From assembly GCA_938029725.1 (NCBI GenBank), contig CALHGE010000009.1:1-64000 (forward strand): 64,000 bases of DNA, read 5' to 3'. Positions 18,978 to 28,065 of this stretch are shown here, piece by piece. Each line of letters starts with the position of its first letter. Position 1 is the stretch's first letter. Below the pieces are notes generated by a model. It was not told where the DNA came from. It searched no databases and saw nothing but the letters and a program-made list of their open reading frames with translations. The stretch is from an uncultured Flavobacteriaceae bacterium. Its GTDB lineage: Bacteria > Bacteroidota > Bacteroidia > Flavobacteriales > Flavobacteriaceae. The translations under genes and the position numbers were made by a program.

Positions 18978-19008
18978 TTGCTAAGTCCTATAATGTATGT
19001 TAACTTTG
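18978..19008 (+). promoter_or_regulatory. Full Bacteroidota promoter before the zapA unit
   Basis: TTG at 18978-18980 and TAACTTTG at 19001-19008 are separated by 20 bp, the textbook TTG-N17-23-TAnnTTTG arrangement. Transcription would start near 19013, inside a 7-bp hairpin (19010-19016 with 19024-19030) that ends just before the ATG at 19033. It drives the coiled-coil gene and zapA, possibly also the 6S RNA. Confidence 0.75.
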
Positions 19009-19032
19009 TGTAAAACGCATTGAGTTTTACGC

Positions 19033-19323
19033 ATGAGTGAATTGGTTAAAATAGTTGATTCTCTTGAGAATAAAATCAGTAAGTTGCTGCATAAGTTGGA
19101 GCTCTTACAACAGACGAATTCTAAATTAGAGAACGAACTGATTGCCACAAGGAACAATAAAGACAGTTCGCAAAAATTGGTTTCTGAGTGGGAAGAAAAA
19201 TACAATTCACTAAAGCTTGCAAATTCGATGCTGGGCAGTAATACAAACAAAACAGAAGCAAAGCTTAAAATAAACACATTGATCAGAGAGTTGGACCATT
19301 GTATCACCCAACTGGCTGAATAA
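19033..19323 (+). CDS. Small coiled-coil protein upstream of zapA (ZapB-like in form)
   Basis: This is a 96-residue, highly charged protein that is almost entirely heptad-repeat coiled coil (LVKIVDSLENKISKLLHKLE and on). No other domain is present. It lies 13 bp before zapA under the same promoter. Small coiled-coil partners of ZapA are known in cell division (ZapB), and the pairing suggests a divisome role, but the sequence itself does not prove homology. Confidence 0.68.
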   Translation: MSELVKIVDSLENKISKLLHKLELLQQTNSKLENELIATRNNKDSSQKLVSEWEEKYNSLKLANSMLGSNTNKTEAKLKINTLIRELDHCITQLAE

Positions 19324-19336
19324 TGTTTGAAATAAG

Positions 19337-19633
19337 ATGTCAGACAAACTCAAGATAAAGCTTTCTATCGCCGATAGAATATATCCATTGACAATCGATC
19401 CGTCGCAAGAAGAAGGGTTGCGGAAAGCTGCTAAAAACATTGAGCAACTGGCAAAAAAGTTTGAACAAAGTTATGCCGTTCGTGATAAACAAGATGTATT
19501 GGCCATGTGTGCCTTGCAGTTTGCATCTAAAATTGAACAGAAAGGTATAGATCAATCGGAAGGAACCACAGATTCAATTGAACGTTTAAAGGCGCTCGAT
19601 GAGTTGGTTAATTCTAAGCTTAGCATAAAATAA
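19337..19633 (+). CDS. zapA: Cell division protein ZapA
   Basis: This 98-residue protein starts KLKIKLSIADRIYPLTIDP and continues EEGLRKAAKNIEQLAKKFE, the ZapA globular domain, then a C-terminal helix for tetramer formation (RDKQDVLAMCALQFASKIEQ). ZapA binds FtsZ and bundles its filaments at the division site. Its genomic neighbour on the 3' side is a 6S RNA, the same arrangement as in many proteobacteria. It is co-transcribed with the coiled-coil gene upstream. Confidence 0.85.
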   Translation: MSDKLKIKLSIADRIYPLTIDPSQEEGLRKAAKNIEQLAKKFEQSYAVRDKQDVLAMCALQFASKIEQKGIDQSEGTTDSIERLKALDELVNSKLSIK

Positions 19634-19658
19634 GTTCTTTAAAATAGCACAAAGTTAC

Positions 19659-19826
19659 TGCCCACATTGGTAATAATTTTTGACAAACTCAACATTAATT
19701 TAATTAAAAAGGGTGAGTTTGGATTATAAAAGAATGCCTTGCTTGTACAAGGAACCTTGAGTAGTCCTGTAGCCCTAAACCTGTTTACCGGAGTTTGTAC
19801 AAAACTTCTCCAATGTGGGCTTTTTT
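19659..19826 (+). ncRNA. ssrS: 6S RNA, flavobacterial type (6S-Flavo / SsrS)
   Basis: An RNA of about 165 bases lies between zapA and rny with the 6S shape. A closing stem joins GCCCACATTGG (19660-19670) with CCAATGTGGGC (19810-19820) and is followed by TTTTTT as a terminator. An inner stem pairs ACAAACTC (19683-19690) with GAGTTTGT (19791-19798). The large internal region between them forms the bubble that mimics an open promoter. 6S RNA binds housekeeping RNA polymerase and moderates transcription in stationary phase. The 5' end is estimated. Confidence 0.85.
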
Positions 19827-19846
19827 ATAATTAAACTATACAAACT

Positions 19847-21415
19847 ATGGATATAACAACTATACTAATAGGAGCCGTAATAGGACTCATAATCGGATTT
19901 GCTATTGCAAAATTCATGGAGAAAGGAAAAGCCTCCAAAACTACCTCGAATGCAAAACGCGAGGCGGATGCTATTCTTAAATCGGCTAAAGCCGATGGTG
20001 AAAATATTAAGAAGGATAAAATTTATCAAGCAAAAGAGAAGTTTTTGGAGCTTAAAGCTGAGCACGAAAAAGTAATCAATGGCAAGGATAGAAAAATGTC
20101 AGAAGCTGAAAAGCGCACTAGAGATAAAGAATCTCAGGTCAGTAGTGAATTGGCAAAAAATAAAAATCAAAACCAACAACTAGAGAATAAATTAAAAGAT
20201 GTTGAAAAGAAAGCTGAGTTCTTTGAAAAGAAGCAATCTGAATTAGAAAAGCTGCATAAAAGCCAGATAGAGCAATTGGAGGTAATATCAGGTCTTTCAG
20301 CTGATGAGGCAAAGGGGCAATTGATGGAGTCTCTAAAGGAGACTGCAAAATCAGATGCTATGGCGTATTTGCAGAGGACTATGGAAGAAGCGAAACTAAC
20401 CGCTGAACAAGAAGCGCGAAAAGTCGTAATAAATACGATACAACGAATAGGGACAGAGGAAGCAGTTGAAAATTGTGTTTCTGTTTTTAACTTAGAGTCG
20501 GATGATGTAAAAGGACGAATTATTGGTCGAGAAGGTCGAAACATTCGTGCTTTAGAATCAGCAACAGGAGTTGAGATTATCGTTGATGACACACCAGATG
20601 CTATTATTCTTTCTTGTTTTGATTCAGTGCGAAGAGAAATTGCACGTTTGTCACTGCATAAATTGGTAACTGACGGAAGAATTCACCCAGCACGAATAGA
20701 AGAAATCGTTAAGAAGACGGAAAAACAAATTGAAACCGAAATCGTGGAGATTGGTAAACGTACCATTATCGATTTGGGTATTCATGGTTTACACCCAGAA
20801 TTAATCAAAGCGGTTGGTAGAATGAAGTACCGTTCTTCTTATGGGCAAAATTTACTACAACACTCTCGTGAAGTAGCCAAACTTTGTGGTGTAATGGCGG
20901 CAGAAATGGGGTTGAATGCTAAAGTTGCTAAGCGAGCAGGTTTACTACATGATATTGGTAAAGTACCGAATACAGAAGCTGAGGTAGAAACGCCACACGC
21001 TATTTTGGGTATGCAATGGGCTGAGAAGTACGGAGAAAAACCAGATGTTTGTAATGCAATTGGAGCTCACCATGATGAGATAGAGATGAAAACATTGATT
21101 TCACCTATTGTGCAGGTTTGTGATGCTATAAGTGGGGCTAGACCAGGGGCAAGACGGCAGGTGATGGATTCTTATATCCAACGTTTAAAAGACCTTGAGG
21201 AAGTAGCGTTCAACTTTCCTGGCGTTCAAAAAGCATATGCTATTCAGGCAGGTAGAGAGCTTCGTGTGATTGTAGAAAGTGAAAAGGTTAGTGATGATAA
21301 AGCAGCAGAACTATCTTTTGAAATCTCTCAAAAGATTCAAACAGATATGACGTATCCAGGTCAAGTGAAGGTTACTGTAATTCGTGAAACTAGAGCAGTA
21401 AATGTAGCGAAGTAG
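19847..21415 (+). CDS. rny: Ribonuclease Y
   Basis: This is a 522-residue membrane-anchored endoribonuclease that starts mRNA decay. An N-terminal membrane helix (about 4-23) is followed by a long coiled coil (about 28-170), a KH domain ([18 protein letters not shown]) and an HD domain with LLHDIGK and AHHDEIE as metal ligands. Its length matches the family. It follows the 6S RNA by 20 bp. A shared or separate promoter could not be decided. A strong terminator ends the unit. Confidence 0.93.
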   Translation: MDITTILIGAVIGLIIGFAIAKFMEKGKASKTTSNAKREADAILKSAKADGENIKKDKIYQAKEKFLELKAEHEKVINGKDRKMSEAEKRTRDKESQVSSELAKNKNQNQQLENKLKDVEKKAEFFEKKQSELEKLHKSQIEQLEVISGLSADEAKGQLMESLKETAKSDAMAYLQRTMEEAKLTAEQEARKVVINTIQRIGTEEAVENCVSVFNLESDDVKGRIIGREGRNIRALESATGVEIIVDDTPDAIILSCFDSVRREIARLSLHKLVTDGRIHPARIEEIVKKTEKQIETEIVEIGKRTIIDLGIHGLHPELIKAVGRMKYRSSYGQNLLQHSREVAKLCGVMAAEMGLNAKVAKRAGLLHDIGKVPNTEAEVETPHAILGMQWAEKYGEKPDVCNAIGAHHDEIEMKTLISPIVQVCDAISGARPGARRQVMDSYIQRLKDLEEVAFNFPGVQKAYAIQAGRELRVIVESEKVSDDKAAELSFEISQKIQTDMTYPGQVKVTVIRETRAVNVAK

Positions 21416-21439
21416 TGGAAGTTCTTAAATAGATAAAAA

Positions 21440-21471
21440 AAAGAGCCATGCAATTGCGTGGCTCTTTTTTT
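21440..21471. terminator. Bidirectional rho-independent terminator
   Basis: A 9-bp stem (21443-21451 with 21456-21464, one GT pair) is flanked by an A run on the left and a T run on the right. It ends rny on the plus strand and the DUF349 gene on the minus strand. Confidence 0.9.
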
Positions 21472-21487
21472 TGTAGTAGGTGCAGTT

Positions 21488-23692
21488 TTACTCTTCCTCA
21501 GAATTGGCTTTTGCCTCAATTTCTTTATGTAGATTGTTCTCCATAATATTTAGATTTTTCAACTTAGCCTTCCAAGTTTCCAAAGATTGTTTATGTGTTT
21601 CAACGCGTTTGATCACATCTTTAACCAAAGGATTATCTTCTGAAGCGTTGGAGAAGAACTGAAGATTATTTTCTAATTGAAGAATTTCATTTTTGCTCTC
21701 GTCTATTTTTCTCCGAATGAAAGTTCGCTCGTTTGAAATAGCTCTATCGTTATCTCCATGTGCGAGTTGTTGGATCTTATTTCCGTATTTCAATAATTCG
21801 GATTCCTGTCTGCTAACATCAAGTTTATTGAAAATAGCATCTAGTATTTTATTAAACTTTTGGGTAATGTTCTTTTTATTAAAAGGAACTCTTCCAAGGG
21901 TTTTCCATTCTTCGATAAAAGCTTTAATGGTAGATAGGTCTTCTTCGCGTTTACCAGAAAGTTCGAAGGCTTTCAATCGTTCTAAACATTCTTCCTTTAT
22001 CGTGAGATTTTCAGATTCTTCTTTATGCACCTCATTTTTAAGAGCATGCAAACGATCAAAATAATGGTTGCAAGCAGCTTTAAACTCTTTCCATATGTTG
22101 TCTGAATACTTGCGTGGAACGTGTCCTATTTTCTTCCAATCGCTTTGTATTCGCTTCATTTCTTGTGTAGAAACATCCCAATCTTCACTGTCTTTTAAGG
22201 CAATGGCTGAATTTAAAAGCGCTCGTTTCTTATCTAGATTATCTTGTTGGTCTTTCTTTAGGTTCTTGTAAAAGGCATTTTTATTTCGATTAAACTTACG
22301 AACAGCATCTTTGAATTCTGCCCAAGTCTTTTCGTTTACTTTTTGAGGTACTTTACCCGCTTTGAAAAATGCGTTTCGCTGCTCCTCAATGAGTTTCATT
22401 TGAACTTGAAGGGCTTTATGATTGTCTGTAACTTCTTCTGAAATGGCGGTGATGGCAGCAATTATTTCCTGTTTCTTTACAAGGTTCTGCTCGTGAACCT
22501 TATCCATGTCCTTGTAATAATCTTGTCTTCGTTGGTGTAATACCTTAGTGGCAGCGCTAAAAAGCTCCCAAATTTGCTCTCTATGTTCTTTTCCAACAGG
22601 TCCAATATCTTCTTTCCAAATCTTATGAAGTGTTTGTAGTTCTCTAAAGGCCTTGCCTAAATCAGGCTCATGAGCAAGGGCGTCAGCTTTTACGACGAGC
22701 TTTTGTTTCTCTTCAAGATTATGTTTAAAATCTAGATCCCGTAGCTCTCTGTTAATATGAAGAAAATCATAGAATATTTCAATATGATGCTGGTATGTTT
22801 TCCAAACATTGTTATAGTCTGTTCTCGGAATAGGGCCAGAACTGCGCCATTGTTGCTGTAAACTCTTGAAATTTTTATAGGTAGTATTAATATCTTCTTC
22901 GACATTGATTAAGCCTTTCAATTGCTCAATTAGGTCAAGACGCGTGGTTAAATTTTCTTTTAGGTTCTTTTCTAGAGTATTGTAATATTGATTTCGCTTT
23001 TCGCGATATTCTGAATAAACCTCGTTAAATTGTTTTTTGGTAACCGAATTGTACCTAAAATCAATTTCATTACCTCCGTTGGTAATAAAATCTTCTTTTT
23101 TGTGATCAATAAATTCTTGAAACTTTAAATCAAACTCATGTTTGATATCATCGACATGCTTTTTAATGGCCTGTACTTTTTCATTTTTAACTAACTTCTG
23201 AAACTCGCCTGTTAAATTTTCGATAGACATCGAATGGTAATCTAGAATTGGAATTTGGTGTCTGTGATGATTATCTGTATCCTCTGCGTCTTCTGCGTTA
23301 TTCTCATCAATTTCTTCTATTACCTTTTCTTCAGCATGATCTGCGGAGCCGGCAGCTTCTTTTTCTTGATCTTTACTGCTATTGTCAATCGATTTTATCG
23401 AGCTGTCTTCAGTAGTAGTTTCAACTGCTGAGATGCTAACTTCGTTTTCTTGTTCAGCATCTTTAACTAGGTCATCATTGCTTGCATTTGCGATTTCTTC
23501 TATTGCATTGGTTTCGGTAGTCCTAGCTGCTTTTGATTGGCTAACATCTTTTTCTAGCTCAATACCTTGAGCTAGTACATCTGCAGACGCGTCATTAACC
23601 TCTCCGACGTCTGAAGTGGTTTCTTCCGTTACTTTGTTGTCTGCATTCTCTACTACAGGTCGTTGTAGTTCTTGATCTTTCTCCTCGGGCAT
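21488..23692 (-). CDS. DUF349 repeat protein
   Basis: This 734-residue cytoplasmic protein has a strongly acidic low-complexity region over its first 140 residues or so. At least five DUF349 repeats follow, each marked by a W-x-x-x-G-x-[VI]-P turn (QQWRSSGPIP, SDWKKIGHVP, EEWKTLGRVP and others). The whole C-terminal part is predicted helical and highly charged. DUF349 proteins are common in flavobacteria but have no settled function. The gene stands alone, with 165 bp before aroE's stop upstream. Confidence 0.87.
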   Translation of the reverse strand: MPEEKDQELQRPVVENADNKVTEETTSDVGEVNDASADVLAQGIELEKDVSQSKAARTTETNAIEEIANASNDDLVKDAEQENEVSISAVETTTEDSSIKSIDNSSKDQEKEAAGSADHAEEKVIEEIDENNAEDAEDTDNHHRHQIPILDYHSMSIENLTGEFQKLVKNEKVQAIKKHVDDIKHEFDLKFQEFIDHKKEDFITNGGNEIDFRYNSVTKKQFNEVYSEYREKRNQYYNTLEKNLKENLTTRLDLIEQLKGLINVEEDINTTYKNFKSLQQQWRSSGPIPRTDYNNVWKTYQHHIEIFYDFLHINRELRDLDFKHNLEEKQKLVVKADALAHEPDLGKAFRELQTLHKIWKEDIGPVGKEHREQIWELFSAATKVLHQRRQDYYKDMDKVHEQNLVKKQEIIAAITAISEEVTDNHKALQVQMKLIEEQRNAFFKAGKVPQKVNEKTWAEFKDAVRKFNRNKNAFYKNLKKDQQDNLDKKRALLNSAIALKDSEDWDVSTQEMKRIQSDWKKIGHVPRKYSDNIWKEFKAACNHYFDRLHALKNEVHKEESENLTIKEECLERLKAFELSGKREEDLSTIKAFIEEWKTLGRVPFNKKNITQKFNKILDAIFNKLDVSRQESELLKYGNKIQQLAHGDNDRAISNERTFIRRKIDESKNEILQLENNLQFFSNASEDNPLVKDVIKRVETHKQSLETWKAKLKNLNIMENNLHKEIEAKANSEEE

Positions 23693-23857
23693 TGGTAATA
23701 TTTAGATGTTGTGAAAAATTGTAAAGGAAAGATAGTGACAACGATGCTAATGACAAAAAATCTAAAGGACTTCTTTTATATTCAACAGCAATGAATTCAA
23801 TTGTTGTCGAACACACCTGTGAGACTAGGATAGCATATCACAATAATTTGATACCAG

Positions 23858-24613
23858 TTATTTCTCATTCCAGATTTCCCAAGCTTTTTCTGCTTGTAGT
23901 TCTAGCATGCGACTTCCATTGCAGATAGCTGTTCCTCGCGTTTGTCCTTCTAGCAGAAAAGCGGTCTTTTCAGGGTTGTAAATTAAATCGAAAAGTAAAT
24001 GTGTTTCGTTTAGATACTTATATGGAATATTAGGCTTTTGGTCAACATTAGGATGTGTACCCAACGGAGTACTATTCACCAAAATTGTGTATTCTTTAAA
24101 GATAGCTTGATTGAGATCTTGATAAGAAATTTGGCTGGTATCTGGTTTTCTTGAGACGAATTTATACGAAATATTTAATTCTTCAAACACAAAAGCGATA
24201 GCTTTAGAAGCTCCGCCAGTTCCTAAGATAAGTGCTTTGTTATGGTGTTTTTTTATAAAAGGTTCTATAGATTTTTGGAAGCCATAGTAGTCGGTGTTAT
24301 AACCAATGAGGCCATCTTTGGTTACTTTTATGGTGTTTACAGCACCTATTCTTTCTGCTTTAGAATCTAATTTATTTAAATAGGGAATAACTGCTTCTTT
24401 ATAAGGAATGGTAACATTCATTCCTTTAATGTTCGGGTTATCGGGAAGCAGTTTTTCAAATGCTTCTATTTCGACTAGGTCAAAATTAATATAGGAATGC
24501 GTATCAAGACCAAGTCGCTTAAATTTTTTAGCGAAATATCCTCTAGAGAAGGAGTAGGAGATATCTTTTCCTACCAACCCGAATTTAAACTGTTTGCTTT
24601 CTTCTTTTTCCAT
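23858..24613 (-). CDS. aroE: Shikimate dehydrogenase
   Basis: This 251-residue enzyme reduces 3-dehydroshikimate with NADPH in aromatic amino-acid synthesis. The substrate site is SYSFSRGYF, the catalytic-region motif is NVTIPYK, the second substrate segment is NTDYYGF and the NADP loop is GTGGASKA. It is short for AroE but complete. Its start overlaps the end of the upstream DUF368 gene by 29 bp, so translation is probably coupled. No other aro gene is nearby. Confidence 0.9.
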   Translation of the reverse strand: MEKEESKQFKFGLVGKDISYSFSRGYFAKKFKRLGLDTHSYINFDLVEIEAFEKLLPDNPNIKGMNVTIPYKEAVIPYLNKLDSKAERIGAVNTIKVTKDGLIGYNTDYYGFQKSIEPFIKKHHNKALILGTGGASKAIAFVFEELNISYKFVSRKPDTSQISYQDLNQAIFKEYTILVNSTPLGTHPNVDQKPNIPYKYLNETHLLFDLIYNPEKTAFLLEGQTRGTAICNGSRMLELQAEKAWEIWNEK

Positions 24614-25604
24614 ACCAATCTAATCCCAATAAAACACTTATTCCTACCATTACAAAAAATAAAGCCCACCAAGTTTCTTGAGTTTCAAAATTGGGAAGAT
24701 ATCGTTGATAATTGCTAATGATTTCTTTACCGTTCGAAGCGAAAAGAACATCGCCGGAAATATTTGTCTTGAAAATGGTTTTTTTCCAAGGCCATACAAC
24801 ACCTAATGAACCGGTTATAAAACCAATTATAACTGCTGTTGTTATATGCTTGTAATGTTTTAGAACATAGCTTAAAAGATGCGAAAGACTTACCAGGCCT
24901 ACGGCAGACCCTGTTGTAAATACAGCAAGTATTTTAAGTGTGCTCAAGCGCTCTTCATTGGTAGTGAAACTAAAGTCACCTCGCAATAATTCGGCGCCAG
25001 TATCGTAAAGGGCATTTACCGAATCAACTAAAAGCAACACATAATTACCTAAAAGAATTAAAATAAAGGAGCCAGATAATCCAGGAAGTGTCATGCCTGA
25101 AACACTGATCATACCGCAGAGAAAAATAAAGACGAGATTGTCATTCTCCTTAGCCGGATTTAAAAAACTTATAGAAATACCGATGATCAAACCAATACAA
25201 CCTGCGGTAATTGTGCGCTTACTCCAATGGCTAAAATCTTTTGCGATGAAATAAATTGAACCCAAAATCATTCCGAAGAAAGCTGACCAAACGAAGAGTT
25301 CATTATGCACCAAAAAATAATCTAGAATCTTAGAGACGCTAAAATAGCTTACAAGCATTCCGAAAATTAAAAGCGATAGAAATGAACCGTTTATATAGCG
25401 GTAAAAGCTTTTTAATCGTCCTGTGAATAAAAGTTTGAAAGCTTTGCCATTTATTTTTTGAAGTGAATAGATGAATTCTTCATAAAAACCTCCAACGAAG
25501 GCAACTATACCGCCAGAGACTCCTGGTACTTTGTTGGCTGCACCCATACAAAGCCCTTTTACGACCAAAAAAAACTTGTCTACAAGTGATCGCGTTTCGT
25601 TCAT
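24585..25604 (-). CDS. DUF368 membrane protein (second copy)
   Basis: This 339-residue protein has about eight membrane helices and the DUF368 signatures GAANKVPGVSGGIVAFV near the N-terminus and LPGLSGSFILILLGNY in the middle. DUF368 proteins are proposed undecaprenyl-phosphate flippases (PopT type); that role is from the family. It follows a paralogue by 12 bp and overlaps aroE. Compared with its neighbour it has a longer loop near the middle (NALYDTGAELLRGDFSFTT). Confidence 0.82.
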   Translation of the reverse strand: MNETRSLVDKFFLVVKGLCMGAANKVPGVSGGIVAFVGGFYEEFIYSLQKINGKAFKLLFTGRLKSFYRYINGSFLSLLIFGMLVSYFSVSKILDYFLVHNELFVWSAFFGMILGSIYFIAKDFSHWSKRTITAGCIGLIIGISISFLNPAKENDNLVFIFLCGMISVSGMTLPGLSGSFILILLGNYVLLLVDSVNALYDTGAELLRGDFSFTTNEERLSTLKILAVFTTGSAVGLVSLSHLLSYVLKHYKHITTAVIIGFITGSLGVVWPWKKTIFKTNISGDVLFASNGKEIISNYQRYLPNFETQETWWALFFVMVGISVLLGLDWYGKRRKQTV

Positions 25605-25616
25605 GAGGGTGAGCCG

Positions 25617-26531
25617 TTATTCTTTTGAGCTTACTTTTTCAAGTATAAAAATAAGGGAAAAACCGATGATGGAAGCAATTATAGCAAATACTATCTGATT
25701 ATCTCCTTCGAATATAAGTGGAGATATGTTTTTGTCAATTATGATTTCTTTTTTTCCAATCTTAATTACTTCTAAAACTTCTTTCCAAGGCCATATTTTA
25801 TTCAATGAGCCCAGAATAAACCCGGTCAATACTGCTAGGGTTATGTCTTTGTGCTTAGCGAACATCCATTTTAGTAACCTTGCAAAGCTTAAAATTCCAA
25901 ACGCAGCACCCAATGCTACCGTTATTACAATTTTGAAATTTTTGTCGTTGAGCGCATCTAAAATGGTTTTATAACATCCTAAAAGCACTAAGATAAACGA
26001 GCCAGAAATACCCGGTAAGACCATTGCACACACTGCTAATGCTCCTGCTAAGAAAAGAAAAGGAAGACTTTCAGTATTGGCAGAAGGGGGTAAAGTTGTA
26101 ATGTAAAATGCGACAGCAGTACCGAAAAGAAACAAAAGTACAGTCGCCCAATTCCATTTTTTTATTGCTTTTGCTACAAAGATGACACTGGCTAGAACAA
26201 GACCAAAAAAGAATGACCATACTGGAATAGGGTGATTTTCAAGAAGCCAAGCAATGATTTTAGATAAAGAAAAAATACTTATTGCCATTCCTAAAAAGAG
26301 AGCAACTAAAAAGTTGCCGTTTAGGGCTTTCCAAAATGAGGTAAAACCCTTTTTGTGAAGTATTCGAAATGTAGTAAGATTTACGTTGTTTATTGAAGAT
26401 ATGAATTCTTCATAAATACCTGTAACAAATGCGATTGTTCCTCCTGATACGCCAGGTACTAATTCGGCAACCCCCATTGCCATTCCTTTAAGCGTTATAA
26501 AAAGATATTGAATTAGACTACGGGTTTTCAT
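25617..26531 (-). CDS. DUF368 membrane protein (first copy)
   Basis: This 304-residue protein is a paralogue of the next gene downstream. It has GVAELVPGVSGGTIAFVTG near the N-terminus and LPGISGSFILVLLGCY in the middle, the two inverted PGxSG motifs that mark this family. About eight membrane helices are predicted. A role in recycling undecaprenyl phosphate across the inner membrane is known for some DUF368 proteins. The tandem pair may form a heteromer or have split roles; the sequence does not tell. Confidence 0.83.
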   Translation of the reverse strand: MKTRSLIQYLFITLKGMAMGVAELVPGVSGGTIAFVTGIYEEFISSINNVNLTTFRILHKKGFTSFWKALNGNFLVALFLGMAISIFSLSKIIAWLLENHPIPVWSFFFGLVLASVIFVAKAIKKWNWATVLLFLFGTAVAFYITTLPPSANTESLPFLFLAGALAVCAMVLPGISGSFILVLLGCYKTILDALNDKNFKIVITVALGAAFGILSFARLLKWMFAKHKDITLAVLTGFILGSLNKIWPWKEVLEVIKIGKKEIIIDKNISPLIFEGDNQIVFAIIASIIGFSLIFILEKVSSKE

Positions 26532-26579
26532 GTGGGAATATTAGTGTTAATATGTTATATCAACGGGTAATTTGAAAAA

Positions 26580-27980
26580 TTATTTGCTTCTCTTGCGAAT
26601 ATCTGAAACAATGCTAGTTGTCCAGTCAATTGTTGCGAATTGTGGAAATTCTTCTTCGAACATAAACAACTTTTCAATATCATTTTTTAGGGCATCGATA
26701 AGGGTGATACGCGCATTAATGTCATCTTTAGCCATCAGCTGAAAACCTGCCATTTTGTATTGTAGTTTGGCACTTTCTGGATAGAATTCTCGCCCTTGTG
26801 CTAGAATTTGAATTGCGGAGTTGATGTCGCTATTTAATTTCGCAACTTCGGCCCATTTCAACCAAGTACTTAGCTCATAGTTCCCTAAATCAACAGATTG
26901 TTTATAGGCATAATCAGCTTGGTCATACTTCTCAAGTGCCTTATTTATTTTTGCGCATTTTTTCCAATAAAGTGAATTTTCTCCGTCAATATTGAGGGCT
27001 TTGTTTATGTAATAAAATGCTTTTTCATAACTTTTCCTTTCGTAATAGAAATCAGTAATAGCTAACCAACCTTTGTCTAAAAGTGGATCTTCGTGAACCG
27101 TTTGATAATAATAAAACTTAGCCATGTCATGATTTTTCAACTTCTCGTAGCATTTGCCGATGCGTAAGTACGCATGAGAGGTTGGGTCTTCTATTTCTAT
27201 GGTCGTCTCGTAGTTTTCTATTGCTGCAAGATATGCTCCCATTTTTTCCAAAACTCTACCTTTTTCGAAATAGGCACCCATAAAAGTATCATCAGAAATG
27301 ATTGCGAAATCAAAAGCAGTAAGCGCTTCCGTATACATTCTTTTCTCAAAGTATTGCTTTCCTAATTGATGCCATGCGACTTCACAATAAGGGTTAGAAT
27401 CTAAATAATCATTGAGATAATGAATAGCGCCATCAAAATCTTCTAAAAATTCAAAACAATAGATTACATTATAAAGCGAGGAATAATCATGGCTATCGAG
27501 GTCGACACACTTTATAAAGCTTTTCTTGGCCATTTTGAAATCGTCCATGAATAAGTATTCCATTCCTAAAAGAGAATGTATATCATATCCGTTATCGGAA
27601 AGGTCTAGTGCTTTGTATAGTAGGTTAATTGCCGCATCGTGATTATCTTTTTTTGAGTATATATTGGCGCGCTGAATATAGATTTCTTCGTTACTACTGT
27701 CTAAAAGTTGAAGTTTGTCTAACAACTTTTCAGCCATATCGAGATTGTTTTCGAAGACCAATACTTCAACATCGAGTAGCTTTAATTGAATAGAATCTGG
27801 GTGTTGTTGTAAGCCAATTTTAATAGCTTTTTTTGCTAAGGCAATCTTTCCATTATTCAAATAATGATGAATAATATCTTCAAAATCCTCTGCATCAAAG
27901 AAGTAGACATCATCTGTCTTAAGCATGGATTCAAATTTGGCTATGGGCCTTCCGGGTCTTTCGTTAGAGTGTAACGCCAT
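26580..27980 (-). CDS. Tetratricopeptide repeat protein
   Basis: This 466-residue cytoplasmic protein is made of about eleven TPR-like helix pairs, such as AAIENYETTIEIEDPTSHAY and DAAINLLYKALDLSDNGYD. It has no signal peptide or catalytic motif. TPR arrays hold protein partners. It lies 49 bp upstream of the DUF368 pair and downstream of the class III aminotransferase, on the same strand. Its partner is unknown. Confidence 0.85.
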   Translation of the reverse strand: MALHSNERPGRPIAKFESMLKTDDVYFFDAEDFEDIIHHYLNNGKIALAKKAIKIGLQQHPDSIQLKLLDVEVLVFENNLDMAEKLLDKLQLLDSSNEEIYIQRANIYSKKDNHDAAINLLYKALDLSDNGYDIHSLLGMEYLFMDDFKMAKKSFIKCVDLDSHDYSSLYNVIYCFEFLEDFDGAIHYLNDYLDSNPYCEVAWHQLGKQYFEKRMYTEALTAFDFAIISDDTFMGAYFEKGRVLEKMGAYLAAIENYETTIEIEDPTSHAYLRIGKCYEKLKNHDMAKFYYYQTVHEDPLLDKGWLAITDFYYERKSYEKAFYYINKALNIDGENSLYWKKCAKINKALEKYDQADYAYKQSVDLGNYELSTWLKWAEVAKLNSDINSAIQILAQGREFYPESAKLQYKMAGFQLMAKDDINARITLIDALKNDIEKLFMFEEEFPQFATIDWTTSIVSDIRKRSK

Positions 27981-28065
27981 ACGAACGATTTGGTTGTTCT
28001 ATTAGTTTAAAAGTAAGCGTTTGAAGTGACTATTAAATCTTAATAAGGGCTATATTATTAACAAA

